Notes under the pieces: generated by a model
What the model saw: the letters and a program-made list of their open reading frames with translations, nothing else
Told to the model about the DNA's origin: nothing
Databases searched by the model: none
In this document: one piece after another, positions 1 through 6,839 of the stretch
Numbering within the stretch: position 1 is the first letter of the stretch
How the letters are laid out: each line of letters begins with the position of its first letter
Position numbers and translations under genes: made by a program
Assembly: GCA_038231615.1 (NCBI GenBank)
Contig: JBBRLA010000362.1
Span: 1 to 8,517, forward strand
Direction: 5' to 3'
DNA: 8,517 nt
From: JBBRLA01 sp038231615
GTDB lineage: Bacteria > Myxococcota_A > Polyangia > Palsa-1104 > JAEUJZ01

Positions 1-45
1 GCACGGAGGGCCACGCGGAGTGATGCGCGCGTCCGCGGCACTTTC

Positions 46-51
46 AAGGAG
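46..51 (+). promoter_or_regulatory. Ribosome binding site for the first gene
   Basis: AAGGAG lies 6 bases before the ATG at 58. It decides the start, because the same frame is open back to the window edge and could otherwise be read as a longer protein. In the next frame an upstream reading frame would end at TGA 59-61, giving an ATGA overlap; in the third frame a TGA sits at 21-23. I cannot tell which of these ends a real upstream gene. Confidence 0.7.
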
Positions 52-57
52 CATTCG

Positions 58-813
58 ATGAACGTCAACCTGGAGATCTCCTTGCGCGCCCGCGGCGTGC
101 GCCTGATCGCCGGGGTCAACGACGCGCCTATCTTGACCAACTCGATCGGCGAGGGGCAGCAGGGCCGGATGCCGATCGACTGGTGGCTGGCCCCGGAGGG
201 CAACCTGATGACGCTGACGGTCATGCCGGTTGCCGGCGAGGCCAAGGCGGACCCGATGGTGGACGTCTCGATCGCTTTCCCGGAGGACCTGAAGGCGCCG
301 CTGTGCCGGCTGGCGTGGGGTTTGCCCAAGAAGGCCCGCTTCGAGCCCTTCCGCCTGGCCTTGCCGTTCTCGCCGCCGCCGGTCAAAAGGGGCCGCATCT
401 GGGAGGAAGCGCGGCCGTTTATGGCGGCGCTAAAGGACGAAGAGGTCCGCGGGGCGCGTGCGGCGGGGATGAAGCTTTGCCGTGCGTTCGTCAACCAGGA
501 CGCAGACCGGGTCGTGGACCTCCTTGGGTACCGCCTTTACGAGATGGCGTACGCGTTCGATATCGAGCTGTCCGCCCACCGCGAGCAGGTGCGCAAGGAG
601 ATTGCGGCGATGGTGAAGGGGCCGGGTTTCGCGCTTTTGCCGGTGAAGGAGGAAACGATCCGGGTGACCCCTTGCGGCCACGGCCGGGTGTTTCACCTGT
701 CGCGGGAGGACGGCGGGGAACTCATTGCCACTCGGGAGACGGAGCAATCCTTCCCGACCACGATGCAAATCTACGTCGCCCTTTTGGACGGCGAGTGGCT
801 GGTGGTTCGCTGA
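58..813 (+). CDS. Hypothetical two-part protein (beta-rich N-terminus, NTF2/SnoaL-like C-terminus)
   Basis: 251 residues with no signal peptide and no membrane segment, so probably cytoplasmic. I do not recognise a named family. Residues 1-105 look beta-rich: a short hydrophobic strand pattern, then a segment around IDWWLAPEGNLMTLTV where a tryptophan-containing loop and a Gly-Asn turn precede alternating hydrophobic residues, ending in a proline-rich linker (FSPPPVKRG). Residues 110-200 are helical. The last 50 residues alternate and end in DGEWLVVR, the kind of terminal strand seen in NTF2/SnoaL-like alpha+beta folds. This split is inferred from pattern only. The start is fixed by AAGGAG 6 bases upstream. 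It is followed after two bases by a startless OmpA-like remnant in the -1 frame. Such proteins can sit near type VI secretion or envelope modules, but nothing here proves that. Confidence 0.8.
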   Translation: MNVNLEISLRARGVRLIAGVNDAPILTNSIGEGQQGRMPIDWWLAPEGNLMTLTVMPVAGEAKADPMVDVSIAFPEDLKAPLCRLAWGLPKKARFEPFRLALPFSPPPVKRGRIWEEARPFMAALKDEEVRGARAAGMKLCRAFVNQDADRVVDLLGYRLYEMAYAFDIELSAHREQVRKEIAAMVKGPGFALLPVKEETIRVTPCGHGRVFHLSREDGGELIATRETEQSFPTTMQIYVALLDGEWLVVR

Positions 814-815
814 GG

Positions 816-1049
816 CGCCCCGGCGCCAAGGACTTCACCGACCCGGAAAAGGTCGGCTGCGGCCCCCACCACCCCATCGACGGCGTCGGCAAAAAGGGCT
901 TCAAGAGCGCCACCAACCGCCGCGTCGAGATGGTCTTCTTCGCCCCCGAGGAAGGGCCCAAGCTCAAGTGCCACGCCGGGGGCGGCTGTAAGCCCAAGGA
1001 TTGTGACGTCTACAACAAGAAGTTCTACACGTTCGAGTTCATCGTCTAA
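816..1049 (+). pseudogene. C-terminal remnant of an OmpA-like / peptidoglycan-binding family protein
   Basis: About 77 residues in the -1 frame relative to the preceding gene. They include GCGPHHPID, SATNRRVEMVFF and a Cys-rich tail (CHAGGGCKPKDC) before a TAA stop. The S-x-x-NRRVE segment is typical of the end of OmpA-like domains, and the Cys-containing extension resembles tails I associate with myxobacterial OmpA/LysM-type envelope proteins (from memory, not searched). No ATG, GTG or TTG gives a sensible start before the conserved part, and no ribosome binding site is seen. The reading frame continues upstream only as overlap with the preceding gene, where its translation is low-complexity shadow sequence. 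I infer that most of the parent gene was lost by deletion or recombination. The alternative, a -1 frameshift fusion to the upstream gene, lacks a canonical slippery heptamer near the stop. Its stop overlaps the eutL stop by two bases in a convergent arrangement. Confidence 0.6.
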
Positions 1050-1699
1050 CCTCGCGGCGACCTGCCAACCTCGATGACGGCCTCGGCATAGGCTGCCGCC
1101 GCGGCCTGGCATTCGGCCAGGTCCCCGGCAAGCCAGGCGGCGGAGAAGTTGGTCTCGGTGGGCGGTGGGAACACCTTGGCGGCGCGCACGTCGGCGGCCT
1201 TCAGCGCCGCGTCCAGGGCGATAGCCCCCTCGATCGGCGGGGCCACCAGATAGGCCATGGCGTCGCCGACCTTGAGGCCTGCCTCCTTGGACAGATAATG
1301 CCCCAATGAAGCGATGACGTGGGGGAACACGGCGATCTGGCCCTGGTCGTCGGCCTGGTAGAAGCAGGCATCGTGTTCCAGGCAGCGCAGAAGCGCCCGC
1401 AGGCCCTCGTCGATTTCGTCTGGGTCGGCGGCGGCGATGACCCCGAGGATCTCCCCAGACAGGCGCCCCGAAGAGTGGGCCGCGCCGGCATAAAAGGACC
1501 GAGCGAAGACCACGTCCACCGGGGCGTGCTTGGTGGCCTCGTCCAGAGCCACGTAGGTCGGGTCGTCCTGGTCGCAGGTGATGAGCCCCAGCGAGGTGTG
1601 GCGCTGGGGGTCGGCGCCGTAGGCCCGCAAAAGGGCGGCGTGGGCCCCGGGGATGCGGCGGACGGAAAGGATGCGCGGAGGGATGGGTTCGAGGATCAC
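1046..1699 (-). CDS. eutL: EutL, ethanolamine-utilisation microcompartment shell protein (tandem BMC)
   Basis: 217 residues, the usual length for EutL. It is a trimer-forming shell protein with two BMC domains in one chain that tiles the facets of the ethanolamine microcompartment and carries a gated central pore. Family hallmarks seen: TSLGLITCDQDDPTYVALDE at 35-54, the DEATK motif at 53-57, FARSFYAGAAH at 65-75, GDAMAYLVAPP at 145-155 at the start of the second half, and PPPTETNFSAAW at 178-189. Start: GTG at 1699, with GGAGGT 6 bases upstream and a GTGA overlap with the eutC stop; the frame is open further upstream but that part is shadow of eutC. It is the third gene of a B-C-L operon. 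Notably it is the only shell gene visible: no eutS, M, N or K is present, and the operon ends here, facing gene debris. Confidence 0.95.
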   Translation of the reverse strand: MILEPIPPRILSVRRIPGAHAALLRAYGADPQRHTSLGLITCDQDDPTYVALDEATKHAPVDVVFARSFYAGAAHSSGRLSGEILGVIAAADPDEIDEGLRALLRCLEHDACFYQADDQGQIAVFPHVIASLGHYLSKEAGLKVGDAMAYLVAPPIEGAIALDAALKAADVRAAKVFPPPTETNFSAAWLAGDLAECQAAAAAYAEAVIEVGRSPRG

Positions 1700-2628
1700 C
1701 TTGGCACCTCCACCAGGCGGACGCGGGGCTGTGGGGCGCGGTGGTGGCGTCCGGCGGCCTCTCCCAGTTCGGCGGCCAGCCCCGACAGGTCGAGGGTCAC
1801 GCCGGAGGTCTTCTGCTCTAGCATGGCCGCGACCAGCATCGCCAGGCGCGGGGCGGCCTGCTCCGGGGGCGTGCCGCGAGGGTGGATGTTGGACATCATG
1901 TTGCGGTCCCCATCGGTCTTGCCGATGCGCGGGTCGTGCACCAGGTACGCCGAGAGGCCGTCGCCGGTGCCCAGGCCGGGGCGCTCGCCGAGCAGGATGA
2001 CCGCGACCTTGGCCCCGACCTCCTGTCCGATCTCGTCCTCCAGCCACACCCGGGCGAAGCGGGCGCACATCGGCGTGCCCACGGTAAAGCCACGGGCCGC
2101 GCATTCTCGGGTGAAGCAGGTGAGCAGCGCCATGCCCGATCCCATGCAGGCCACCGCGGACAGGCCGTCGGCGAGGATCGGCTGGACCTGGATGCCCTTC
2201 TTCGCCCGCTCGCGCAGGCGCGAAAGGGACGCCTCGGACAGGCGCCTGCCGAGATCGGGACGCAGGAGGAATTCGCGGTGGTCCTTCACCCGGGAGTGAA
2301 GGGGAAGCAGGTCCTGCTTCTCGGCCCAGTCCTCGGGCAGCACCGTCGCCACCGCCTCGTGGGCCACGGCCAGCTCGGCCTGGAACTGGAGCACCACATC
2401 CGTGGCGTAACGGGTACCCACATGCCCGATGCCGACCAGCGCGGTGGTGTGGTGGCTGGCCTCCTCGGCGTAGCGGCTGCGGCCAGGTCCCTGACCCGGA
2501 CCGTGAAAGGACGGGAAGACCCGCGATGGCGGTGGCGGGATCGCCGGTACCTTGGGCGGGGGCGGAAGGGGATCGAGGGTCGAAAGCCGCGTCCGCAGCG
2601 CCGTCATCAGGGCGCGGGTGACGCTCAT
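1696..2628 (-). CDS. eutC: EutC, ethanolamine ammonia-lyase small (beta) subunit
   Basis: 310 residues, slightly longer than the roughly 295 of E. coli EutC; the extra length is a proline-rich N-terminal stretch (residues 20-36) of the kind that precedes the globular domain. It is the small subunit of adenosylcobalamin-dependent ethanolamine ammonia-lyase, helping bind the cofactor at the interface with EutB. Conserved segments: VGTRYATDV at 70-78, VQPILADGLSA at 148-158, GTPMCARFARVWLEDEIG at 184-201, LLGERPGLGTGDGLSAYL at 212-229, and GKTDGDRNMMSNIHPRGTPP at 236-255. It overlaps eutB by 4 bases (ATGA, 2625-2628) and eutL by 4 bases (GTGA, 1696-1699), which implies translational coupling in the order B-C-L. 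An AGGTGA-like ribosome site, inside the end of eutB, precedes the ATG by about 4 bases. Confidence 0.96.
   Translation of the reverse strand: MSVTRALMTALRTRLSTLDPLPPPPKVPAIPPPPSRVFPSFHGPGQGPGRSRYAEEASHHTTALVGIGHVGTRYATDVVLQFQAELAVAHEAVATVLPEDWAEKQDLLPLHSRVKDHREFLLRPDLGRRLSEASLSRLRERAKKGIQVQPILADGLSAVACMGSGMALLTCFTRECAARGFTVGTPMCARFARVWLEDEIGQEVGAKVAVILLGERPGLGTGDGLSAYLVHDPRIGKTDGDRNMMSNIHPRGTPPEQAAPRLAMLVAAMLEQKTSGVTLDLSGLAAELGEAAGRHHRAPQPRVRLVEVPR
1706..1711 (-). promoter_or_regulatory. Ribosome binding site that fixes the GTG start of eutL
   Basis: On the minus strand this reads GGAGGT, 6 bases before the GTG at 1699. It lies inside the last codons of eutC. It supports a 217-residue EutL rather than a longer product read through the eutC region. 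Confidence 0.75.
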
Positions 2629-3989
2629 CGGATCACCTGCGGGTCGCCGAAGCGCTCGCCTGGGCGGTCGCCGTCCATGATGCCGACGTGGTTCAGCCAG
2701 GCGTCGAACTCCGGCGTAGGGCGTTTTTGCAGCAGGCCGCGCACCGATGGGATGTCATGGAAGGAGGTGGACTGGTAGTTGAGCATGATGTCGTCCCCCA
2801 CCGGCAGGGACATGAGGTAGGAGCAGCCGGCGGCGCACAAAAGGACCTTCAGGGACTCGACCTCGTCCTGCCCCATGTCGGCGTGATAGGTGAAGCAGGC
2901 ATCGCAACCCATGGGCAGGCCCAGGAGCTTACCCATGAAGTGGTCCTCCAGGGCGGCCCGGGTGATCTGACTGCCGTCCTCCAGGTACTCGGGGCCGATG
3001 AAGCCGACCACGGTGTTGACCAGGAAGGGCTTGTAGCGCCGGGCGAAGCCGTAACAGCGGGCCTCCAGGGTGACCTGGTCGGCGCCGTGGTGGGCGCCGG
3101 AAGAGAGGGCCGAGCCCTGGCCGGTCTCGAAATACATGACGTTGGGCCCTTGGGTCGTCCCCTGCTCCTTCATCTTGGCCCACGCCTCATCGACCAGTTT
3201 GACTGAGATACCGAAGGCGCGGTTGCCGGCCTCCGAACCCGAGAGGGACTGGAACATCAGGTCCATGGGGCAGTGAAGATCGAGCGCCTTCATCTGCACG
3301 GTGATGTGGGAGAGCACGCAGTGCTGGGTGGGGATGCGGTTCCGCTGCATCAATTCGTGCAGCGCCCGCAGGATCTCGGCGGTGGACTCGGGGGAGTCGG
3401 TGGCCGGGTTGACGCCGATGACCGCGTCGCCGCAGCCGTAGGACAGGCCCTCCCGGGTACTGTAGAGGATGCCGAGCACGTCATCGGTGGGGTGGTTGGG
3501 CTGCAAACGAGACGACATGCGCCCGGGCAGGCCCAGGGTGTTGTTGGCCCGCACCACCACCTGGCACTTCTGCCCCACGACCATCAGGTCCATGTTGGAC
3601 ATGAGCTTGGCCACCCCGGCGGCCATCTCGGGGGTCAAGCCGGGAGAGATCGATCGGATGAGGGGCCCGGTGGTGGTAAAGAGCAAGAGCCACTCGCGGA
3701 ACTGCCCCAAGGTCAGGTCCTTGACCGCCTGATAGGCGACCTCGTCCAGGGTATCCTCGCACAGGCGGGTCAGCTCGTCTTGTTCGTAGGGGACCACCGG
3801 GTTCTGGCGCAGTTCCGCCAACGTCAGCCGGGACAGCACCGCACGGGCCGCCACGCGCTCGATGGGGTCCCGGGCGGAGATGCCCGCCAGGTCATCGCCG
3901 GACTTCTTGGGGTTGGCCTTGGCCAGCACCTCCTTCACCGACTTGAAGGAGTAGCGGACCCCGCGGACGGTGGCGGAAAAGGGGGGCAT
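2625..3989 (-). CDS. eutB: EutB, ethanolamine ammonia-lyase large (alpha, catalytic) subunit
   Basis: 454 residues, against 453 in E. coli. This TIM-barrel subunit binds ethanolamine and, with EutC, uses adenosylcobalamin to convert it to acetaldehyde and ammonia. The residues known to line the substrate pocket in E. coli EutB are all present with a +1 offset: R161 and Q163 (SSRLQPN), N194 (IGVNP), F259, E288 (FETGQGSALS), V327 and F330, D363 (GCDACF) and M393. The enzyme is therefore expected to be active. The start at ATG 3989 (MPPFSATVRG) aligns with the start of E. coli EutB (SVKEVLAKAN follows in register). The open frame upstream to 4550 is antisense to the acetyltransferase and not real. 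The ribosome site before the ATG is weak. It is the first gene of the B-C-L operon. eutA, the reactivating factor normally just upstream, is missing; a divergent acetyltransferase is there instead. Confidence 0.97.
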   Translation of the reverse strand: MPPFSATVRGVRYSFKSVKEVLAKANPKKSGDDLAGISARDPIERVAARAVLSRLTLAELRQNPVVPYEQDELTRLCEDTLDEVAYQAVKDLTLGQFREWLLLFTTTGPLIRSISPGLTPEMAAGVAKLMSNMDLMVVGQKCQVVVRANNTLGLPGRMSSRLQPNHPTDDVLGILYSTREGLSYGCGDAVIGVNPATDSPESTAEILRALHELMQRNRIPTQHCVLSHITVQMKALDLHCPMDLMFQSLSGSEAGNRAFGISVKLVDEAWAKMKEQGTTQGPNVMYFETGQGSALSSGAHHGADQVTLEARCYGFARRYKPFLVNTVVGFIGPEYLEDGSQITRAALEDHFMGKLLGLPMGCDACFTYHADMGQDEVESLKVLLCAAGCSYLMSLPVGDDIMLNYQSTSFHDIPSVRGLLQKRPTPEFDAWLNHVGIMDGDRPGERFGDPQVIR

Positions 3990-4007
3990 GTGACGACCAG
4001 CGAGGAA

Positions 4008-4036
4008 GTCGTACTTCAGAAACGGTGGATTTTCAA
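4008..4036 (-). promoter_or_regulatory. Possible sigma-70-type promoter for eutBCL
   Basis: On the minus strand TTGAAA (4031-4036) is followed after 17 bases by TACGAC (4008-4013), leaving a leader of about 12 bases before the eutB ATG. The -35 match is good and the -10 match is weak (3 of 6). The gap to the divergent gene is only about 72 bases, too short for a cobalamin riboswitch, and none is seen. Confidence 0.3.
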
Positions 4037-4061
4037 GGGCCGCCGGGGTATCCTTTTTGCC

Positions 4062-4613
4062 GTGCGAGGCGAAATCCTGCACACCGAGCGGTTGGTCCTG
4101 GAGCCCATGACGCTGCCTCTGGTCGAGGCGGTGATGACCGGCGATCGCGCTCGGGCCGAGGCGCTGGCGCGGGCGCGCTTCCCGGCGGAGTGGCCCGGCT
4201 CGGCGCTGGTGGAGAGGGCGTTCACCGCCTCCCTGGAGGCGATCCGCAAGGACCCCGAGACGCGCCTGTGGGGGGACCGGCTGCTGATCCCCGTGACCGG
4301 CGAGCGGCGGGTGATCGGCAGCGTGGTCTTCCATGGGCACCCCGAGGATGGGATCGCCGAGGTGGGTTACGGGGTCGAGGAGGGGTCCCAGCGGCTGGGC
4401 CTGGCCACCGAGGGCACCCGGGCCTGCGTGGAGTGGGCGCTGCGGCAGCCCGGAGTGCGGGCCGTGCAAGCCGCCACCTTCGGTTGGCACTTGGCGTCGC
4501 TGCGGGTGATCCAGAAGCTGGGCATGCGGGAGGTGGCCAAGCGGGACCACGAGATCCTCGGCGAGCTTCTGGTCTTCGAAGTCGCGGCCCAGGCTTGGCC
4601 CAGGCTTTTGTAG
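4062..4613 (+). CDS. GNAT-family N-acetyltransferase (RimJ/RimL-like)
   Basis: 183 residues. GNAT enzymes transfer an acetyl group from acetyl-CoA to an amine such as a protein N-terminus, amino acid, polyamine or drug; the substrate here cannot be told. Features: the typical opening ILHTERLVLEPM (residues 4-15), a central beta strand VIGSVVFHG, the acceptor-side strand EVGYGVEEGSQRLGLATEG (the version of motif A seen in RimJ/L-like members, with the glycine-rich CoA pyrophosphate loop), and a C-terminal VIQKLGMREVAKR segment (asparagine-less motif B). The GTG start at 4062 is chosen because the family homology begins two or three residues later. An in-frame GTG at 3990, directly abutting the eutB ATG, would add 24 residues with no family resemblance. 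No clear ribosome site is seen. It diverges from eutB and is probably a separate unit. Confidence 0.85.
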   Translation: MRGEILHTERLVLEPMTLPLVEAVMTGDRARAEALARARFPAEWPGSALVERAFTASLEAIRKDPETRLWGDRLLIPVTGERRVIGSVVFHGHPEDGIAEVGYGVEEGSQRLGLATEGTRACVEWALRQPGVRAVQAATFGWHLASLRVIQKLGMREVAKRDHEILGELLVFEVAAQAWPRLL

Positions 4614-4693
4614 ATAGGCCTGTCCAGTTTCTCGCTTCCGCGGGGGGCCTTTGTGCGGGATTTGCCCACCCCGGGATCTGGTGACAGGATCAT

Positions 4694-4713
4694 CTCAATC
4701 CCCAAGGATTGAG
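4694..4713 (+). promoter_or_regulatory. Perfect 8-bp hairpin/dyad upstream of the small protein gene
   Basis: CTCAATCC and GGATTGAG form a perfect 8-bp inverted repeat with a CCAA loop, ending 2 bases before the GAGGA ribosome site and 14 bases before the ATG at 4728. There is no T run after it, so it is a poor intrinsic terminator for the acetyltransferase. It could be an operator or an RNA hairpin in the leader. It lies in the 114-base gap 4614-4727, which otherwise shows only a weak imperfect GC-rich repeat (AGGCC at 4616, GGCCT at 4647). Confidence 0.5.
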
Positions 4714-4727
4714 CTGAGGAAGTGAAT

Positions 4728-5006
4728 ATGATTCAGGGCCCCATGTACGAGATGGTGCAGAGCGTCAAACAGCTTGTCGTCGAGGTGCTGGAGGAGGCCA
4801 GCAAGACGCTGGAGCAGGCGACCATTACCGACCGAACTTCGCTGGCCGAGGTCGGGACGATCTTCGGCGCGCTGGCGGATTCGATCGTCGGCCTGGGCAA
4901 CGCCCTGGGGAGCCTGGCCGGCGGGCTTGTGCGCCTGGGCGAGACCGGGGCCACTGCCGACCAGATCAACAGCCACTGGCAACGCCTGCGCAGCGCCGGG
5001 AACTAG
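4728..5006 (+). CDS. Small helical hypothetical protein
   Basis: 92 residues, no family recognised. Residues 5-38 form a predicted amphipathic helix with a heptad-like pattern (MVQSVKQLVVEVLEEASKTL). Residues 42-70 are Gly/Ala/Leu-rich (GALADSIVGLGNALGSLAGG), a glycine-zipper-like stretch that could pack helices or touch membrane. The tail is polar (HWQRLRSAGN). There is no signal peptide and no Cys. The ATG at 4728 is preferred because GAGGA (4716-4720) sits 7 bases upstream; a GTG at 4722 lies almost on top of that site. It is convergent with the transporter gene, with 30 bases between the stops. Length and helicity recall small oligomerising or scaffold proteins, but it lacks the W-x-G turn of WXG100 proteins. 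Function unknown. Confidence 0.7.
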   Translation: MIQGPMYEMVQSVKQLVVEVLEEASKTLEQATITDRTSLAEVGTIFGALADSIVGLGNALGSLAGGLVRLGETGATADQINSHWQRLRSAGN

Positions 5007-5036
5007 CCGGAACTGGCCCCGAGCATGGAGGCCGGC

Positions 5037-6830
5037 TCAAACCGTCAGCGCCGGCTCCGGCAGTCGGGCGTTGTGCAGGATGGCAATGCTCAAAGCGGTG
5101 TCCAGGTCGGGGCAAAGGGCCAGCTTGCCGGGTTCGCGGACGATCCCCGCCCGCTTTAGCACCTCCCCCGGCTGCTGCTGCAAGCCGACGAGGATGACCT
5201 TCCGACCGGCCTGCCTGGATTTGCCCAACACCGTCTCCAGCGCCACCAGGCCGGTGGCGTCGATCGCCGGGACCTGGGACAGCACCAGGATCAGGGTGTG
5301 GGTGCGCGTCCCCGCCAAGTCGATGACCCCGATGGCCTTCTCGGCGGCACCGAAGAAGAGCGGCCCAGCGATCTCGTACATCCGCACGCCGGGGGGCAGC
5401 TCGATGTGGCGGGTGAGATCGTTGTCCACCAGCTTGACGTTGAAGAGCGCCGCCATGCGCCGCATGAAGAGCAGCGCCGCCAGCACCACCCCGACGGACA
5501 CCGCGACCACCATGTCGAAGAACACCGTCAGAAGGAAGCACGTCAAGAGCACCACTGTGTCGCTGCGCGGAGCGACGCGGGTGATGTGCACGAAGTGGCG
5601 CACCTCGGCCATGTTCTTGGCAACGATCATCAGCAGGGCCGCCAGCGCCGCCATCGGCAGGTAGGCCACCAGGGGCGCCAGCACGATGGTGCAGGCCAGA
5701 ACGAAGATCGAGTGGATCACCGCGGCGATTGGCGATTGGGCCCCGGCGCGGATGTTGGTCGCGGTGCGGGCCAGTGCGCCGGTGGCGGCTATGCCGCCAA
5801 AGAGCGGGCACAGGACGTTGGCGATGCCCAGGGCCAGGAGTTCGCCGTTCGAATCGTGCTTCGAACCGCTCATGCCATCCGCGACCACCGCCGAAAGGAG
5901 TGACTCGATGGCGCCAAGCATGGCGATGGCGAAGGCCGCGGGCAAGAGCTGCTCGATGGTATGGAAATTCAGATGCAAGGGGACCCCGCCGGGGCCGGGC
6001 ATGTGCCAGGGGAGCAGCGGAAGCGGTGGCAGCGGCGGAATGCCGGCGACCTGGTGGCCGTTGACCAGAGAGTGGAACCGCGAGCCGATGGTGGCCACGT
6101 GGAACCCCGGAATCAACCCGGTGAACAGGACGCAAAGCAGGCTCACCACCACCAGGGCGATGAGGGGCGCCGGGATGCGCTTGATCACGTAGGGCAGGCC
6201 GAAAAGCAGCAGCAGCGTGATCGCCGAGACGAGCAGCTCCCAACCCGATAGGGTGCCGCGGGACTCCCACATGATTCGCCAGCGGTCGACGTAGGACTCC
6301 GGGCTCTGGAGGAAACGCAGGCCCAGGAAGTCCTTGAGCTGGATGGTGGCGATGACCACGCCGATCCCGGCCGTGAACCCCGTGGTGACCGGGTGAGGGA
6401 TGTACTGGATCAGCTTGCCCAAGCGGGAAAGCCCCATGGCGATGAGCATGAAGCCCGCCAAAAACCCCGCTACCAGGAGCCCGCCGACGCCGAACTTGGT
6501 GACGATGGGGACCAGGATCACTACGAAGGCTGCGGTGGGCCCGGTGACCTGGCAGCGGGTGCCGCCGAGCAGGGCGTTGACCAGGCCGGCGATGATGGCG
6601 GTGTACAGGCCATACTGGGGCGGTACCCCCGAGGCGATCGCCAGGGCCATCGAGAGGGGCAGGGCGACCACCCCGACCACAAGACCAGCCATGGCGTCGG
6701 CGCGGAAGTCGGCGGCGGTGTAGCCCTCTCGCAGGCGGGTGCGCAGCCCGGAGCCAAGGCCGGTGCGTAGAGCGGAGTTGATTTCGAGAAGTCGTGTTTC
6801 CATGTCCAGATTAACCCGGGCTGGGGTCAT
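5037..6830 (-). CDS. dauA: SulP-family anion transporter with STAS domain (DauA-like)
   Basis: 597 residues. A SulP inner-membrane transporter; the closest pattern I know is E. coli DauA (YchM), a C4-dicarboxylate transporter, though SulP proteins also carry sulfate or bicarbonate and the substrate is not proven. Seen: an N-terminal cytoplasmic segment, the SulP core from about residue 45 to 457 with many membrane helices, the signature PQYGLYTAIIAG (71-82) followed by VTGPTAAFVVIL (95-106), a DauA-like Pro-rich loop (GIPPLPPLPLLPW, 263-275), AMLGAIESLLSAVVADGM (303-320) and ARTATNIRAGAQSPI. A cytoplasmic STAS domain spans about 482-585; its nucleotide-loop region has IDATGL (523-528), where E. 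coli DauA has a Gly at the fourth position. An alternative start is ATG 6803 (METRLLE); neither start has a good ribosome site. It lies 9 bases after the kinase stop, so it is probably cotranscribed. Confidence 0.92.
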   Translation of the reverse strand: MTPARVNLDMETRLLEINSALRTGLGSGLRTRLREGYTAADFRADAMAGLVVGVVALPLSMALAIASGVPPQYGLYTAIIAGLVNALLGGTRCQVTGPTAAFVVILVPIVTKFGVGGLLVAGFLAGFMLIAMGLSRLGKLIQYIPHPVTTGFTAGIGVVIATIQLKDFLGLRFLQSPESYVDRWRIMWESRGTLSGWELLVSAITLLLLFGLPYVIKRIPAPLIALVVVSLLCVLFTGLIPGFHVATIGSRFHSLVNGHQVAGIPPLPPLPLLPWHMPGPGGVPLHLNFHTIEQLLPAAFAIAMLGAIESLLSAVVADGMSGSKHDSNGELLALGIANVLCPLFGGIAATGALARTATNIRAGAQSPIAAVIHSIFVLACTIVLAPLVAYLPMAALAALLMIVAKNMAEVRHFVHITRVAPRSDTVVLLTCFLLTVFFDMVVAVSVGVVLAALLFMRRMAALFNVKLVDNDLTRHIELPPGVRMYEIAGPLFFGAAEKAIGVIDLAGTRTHTLILVLSQVPAIDATGLVALETVLGKSRQAGRKVILVGLQQQPGEVLKRAGIVREPGKLALCPDLDTALSIAILHNARLPEPALTV

Positions 6831-6839
6831 GTATTCATT

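Noticed and set aside
760..813. Programmed -1 frameshift joining the first gene to the OmpA-like tail
   Set aside because: The tail is in the -1 frame, but the only candidate run (CCCTTTT at 779-785) is not in the register of a canonical slippery heptamer, and the first protein already ends like a complete domain.
183..815. Plus-strand frame upstream of the OmpA-like tail read as its N-terminal part
   Set aside because: Its translation is Gly/Arg/Pro-rich shadow of the first gene; only the part after 815 resembles a protein family.
1319..2778. Long plus-strand open frames across eutL/eutC
   Set aside because: They are shadows of eutC and eutL with Arg/Gly/Pro-rich translations and no family resemblance; the minus-strand genes are certain.
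3990..4061. Cobalamin riboswitch controlling the eut operon
   Set aside because: The gap is too short and shows none of the conserved B12-box elements.
3990..4550. Minus-strand extension of the eutB frame by 187 residues
   Set aside because: It is antisense to the acetyltransferase, has low-complexity high-GC shadow composition, and EutB homology begins exactly at ATG 3989.
5007..5036. Bidirectional terminator between the small gene and the transporter
   Set aside because: GCCGG/CCGGC repeats are present, but the pairing is poor and there is no T run on either strand.
4966..6270. A 434-residue minus-strand frame overlapping the transporter
   Set aside because: It runs in another frame of the same strand as the SulP gene and has Arg/His/Pro-rich shadow composition.
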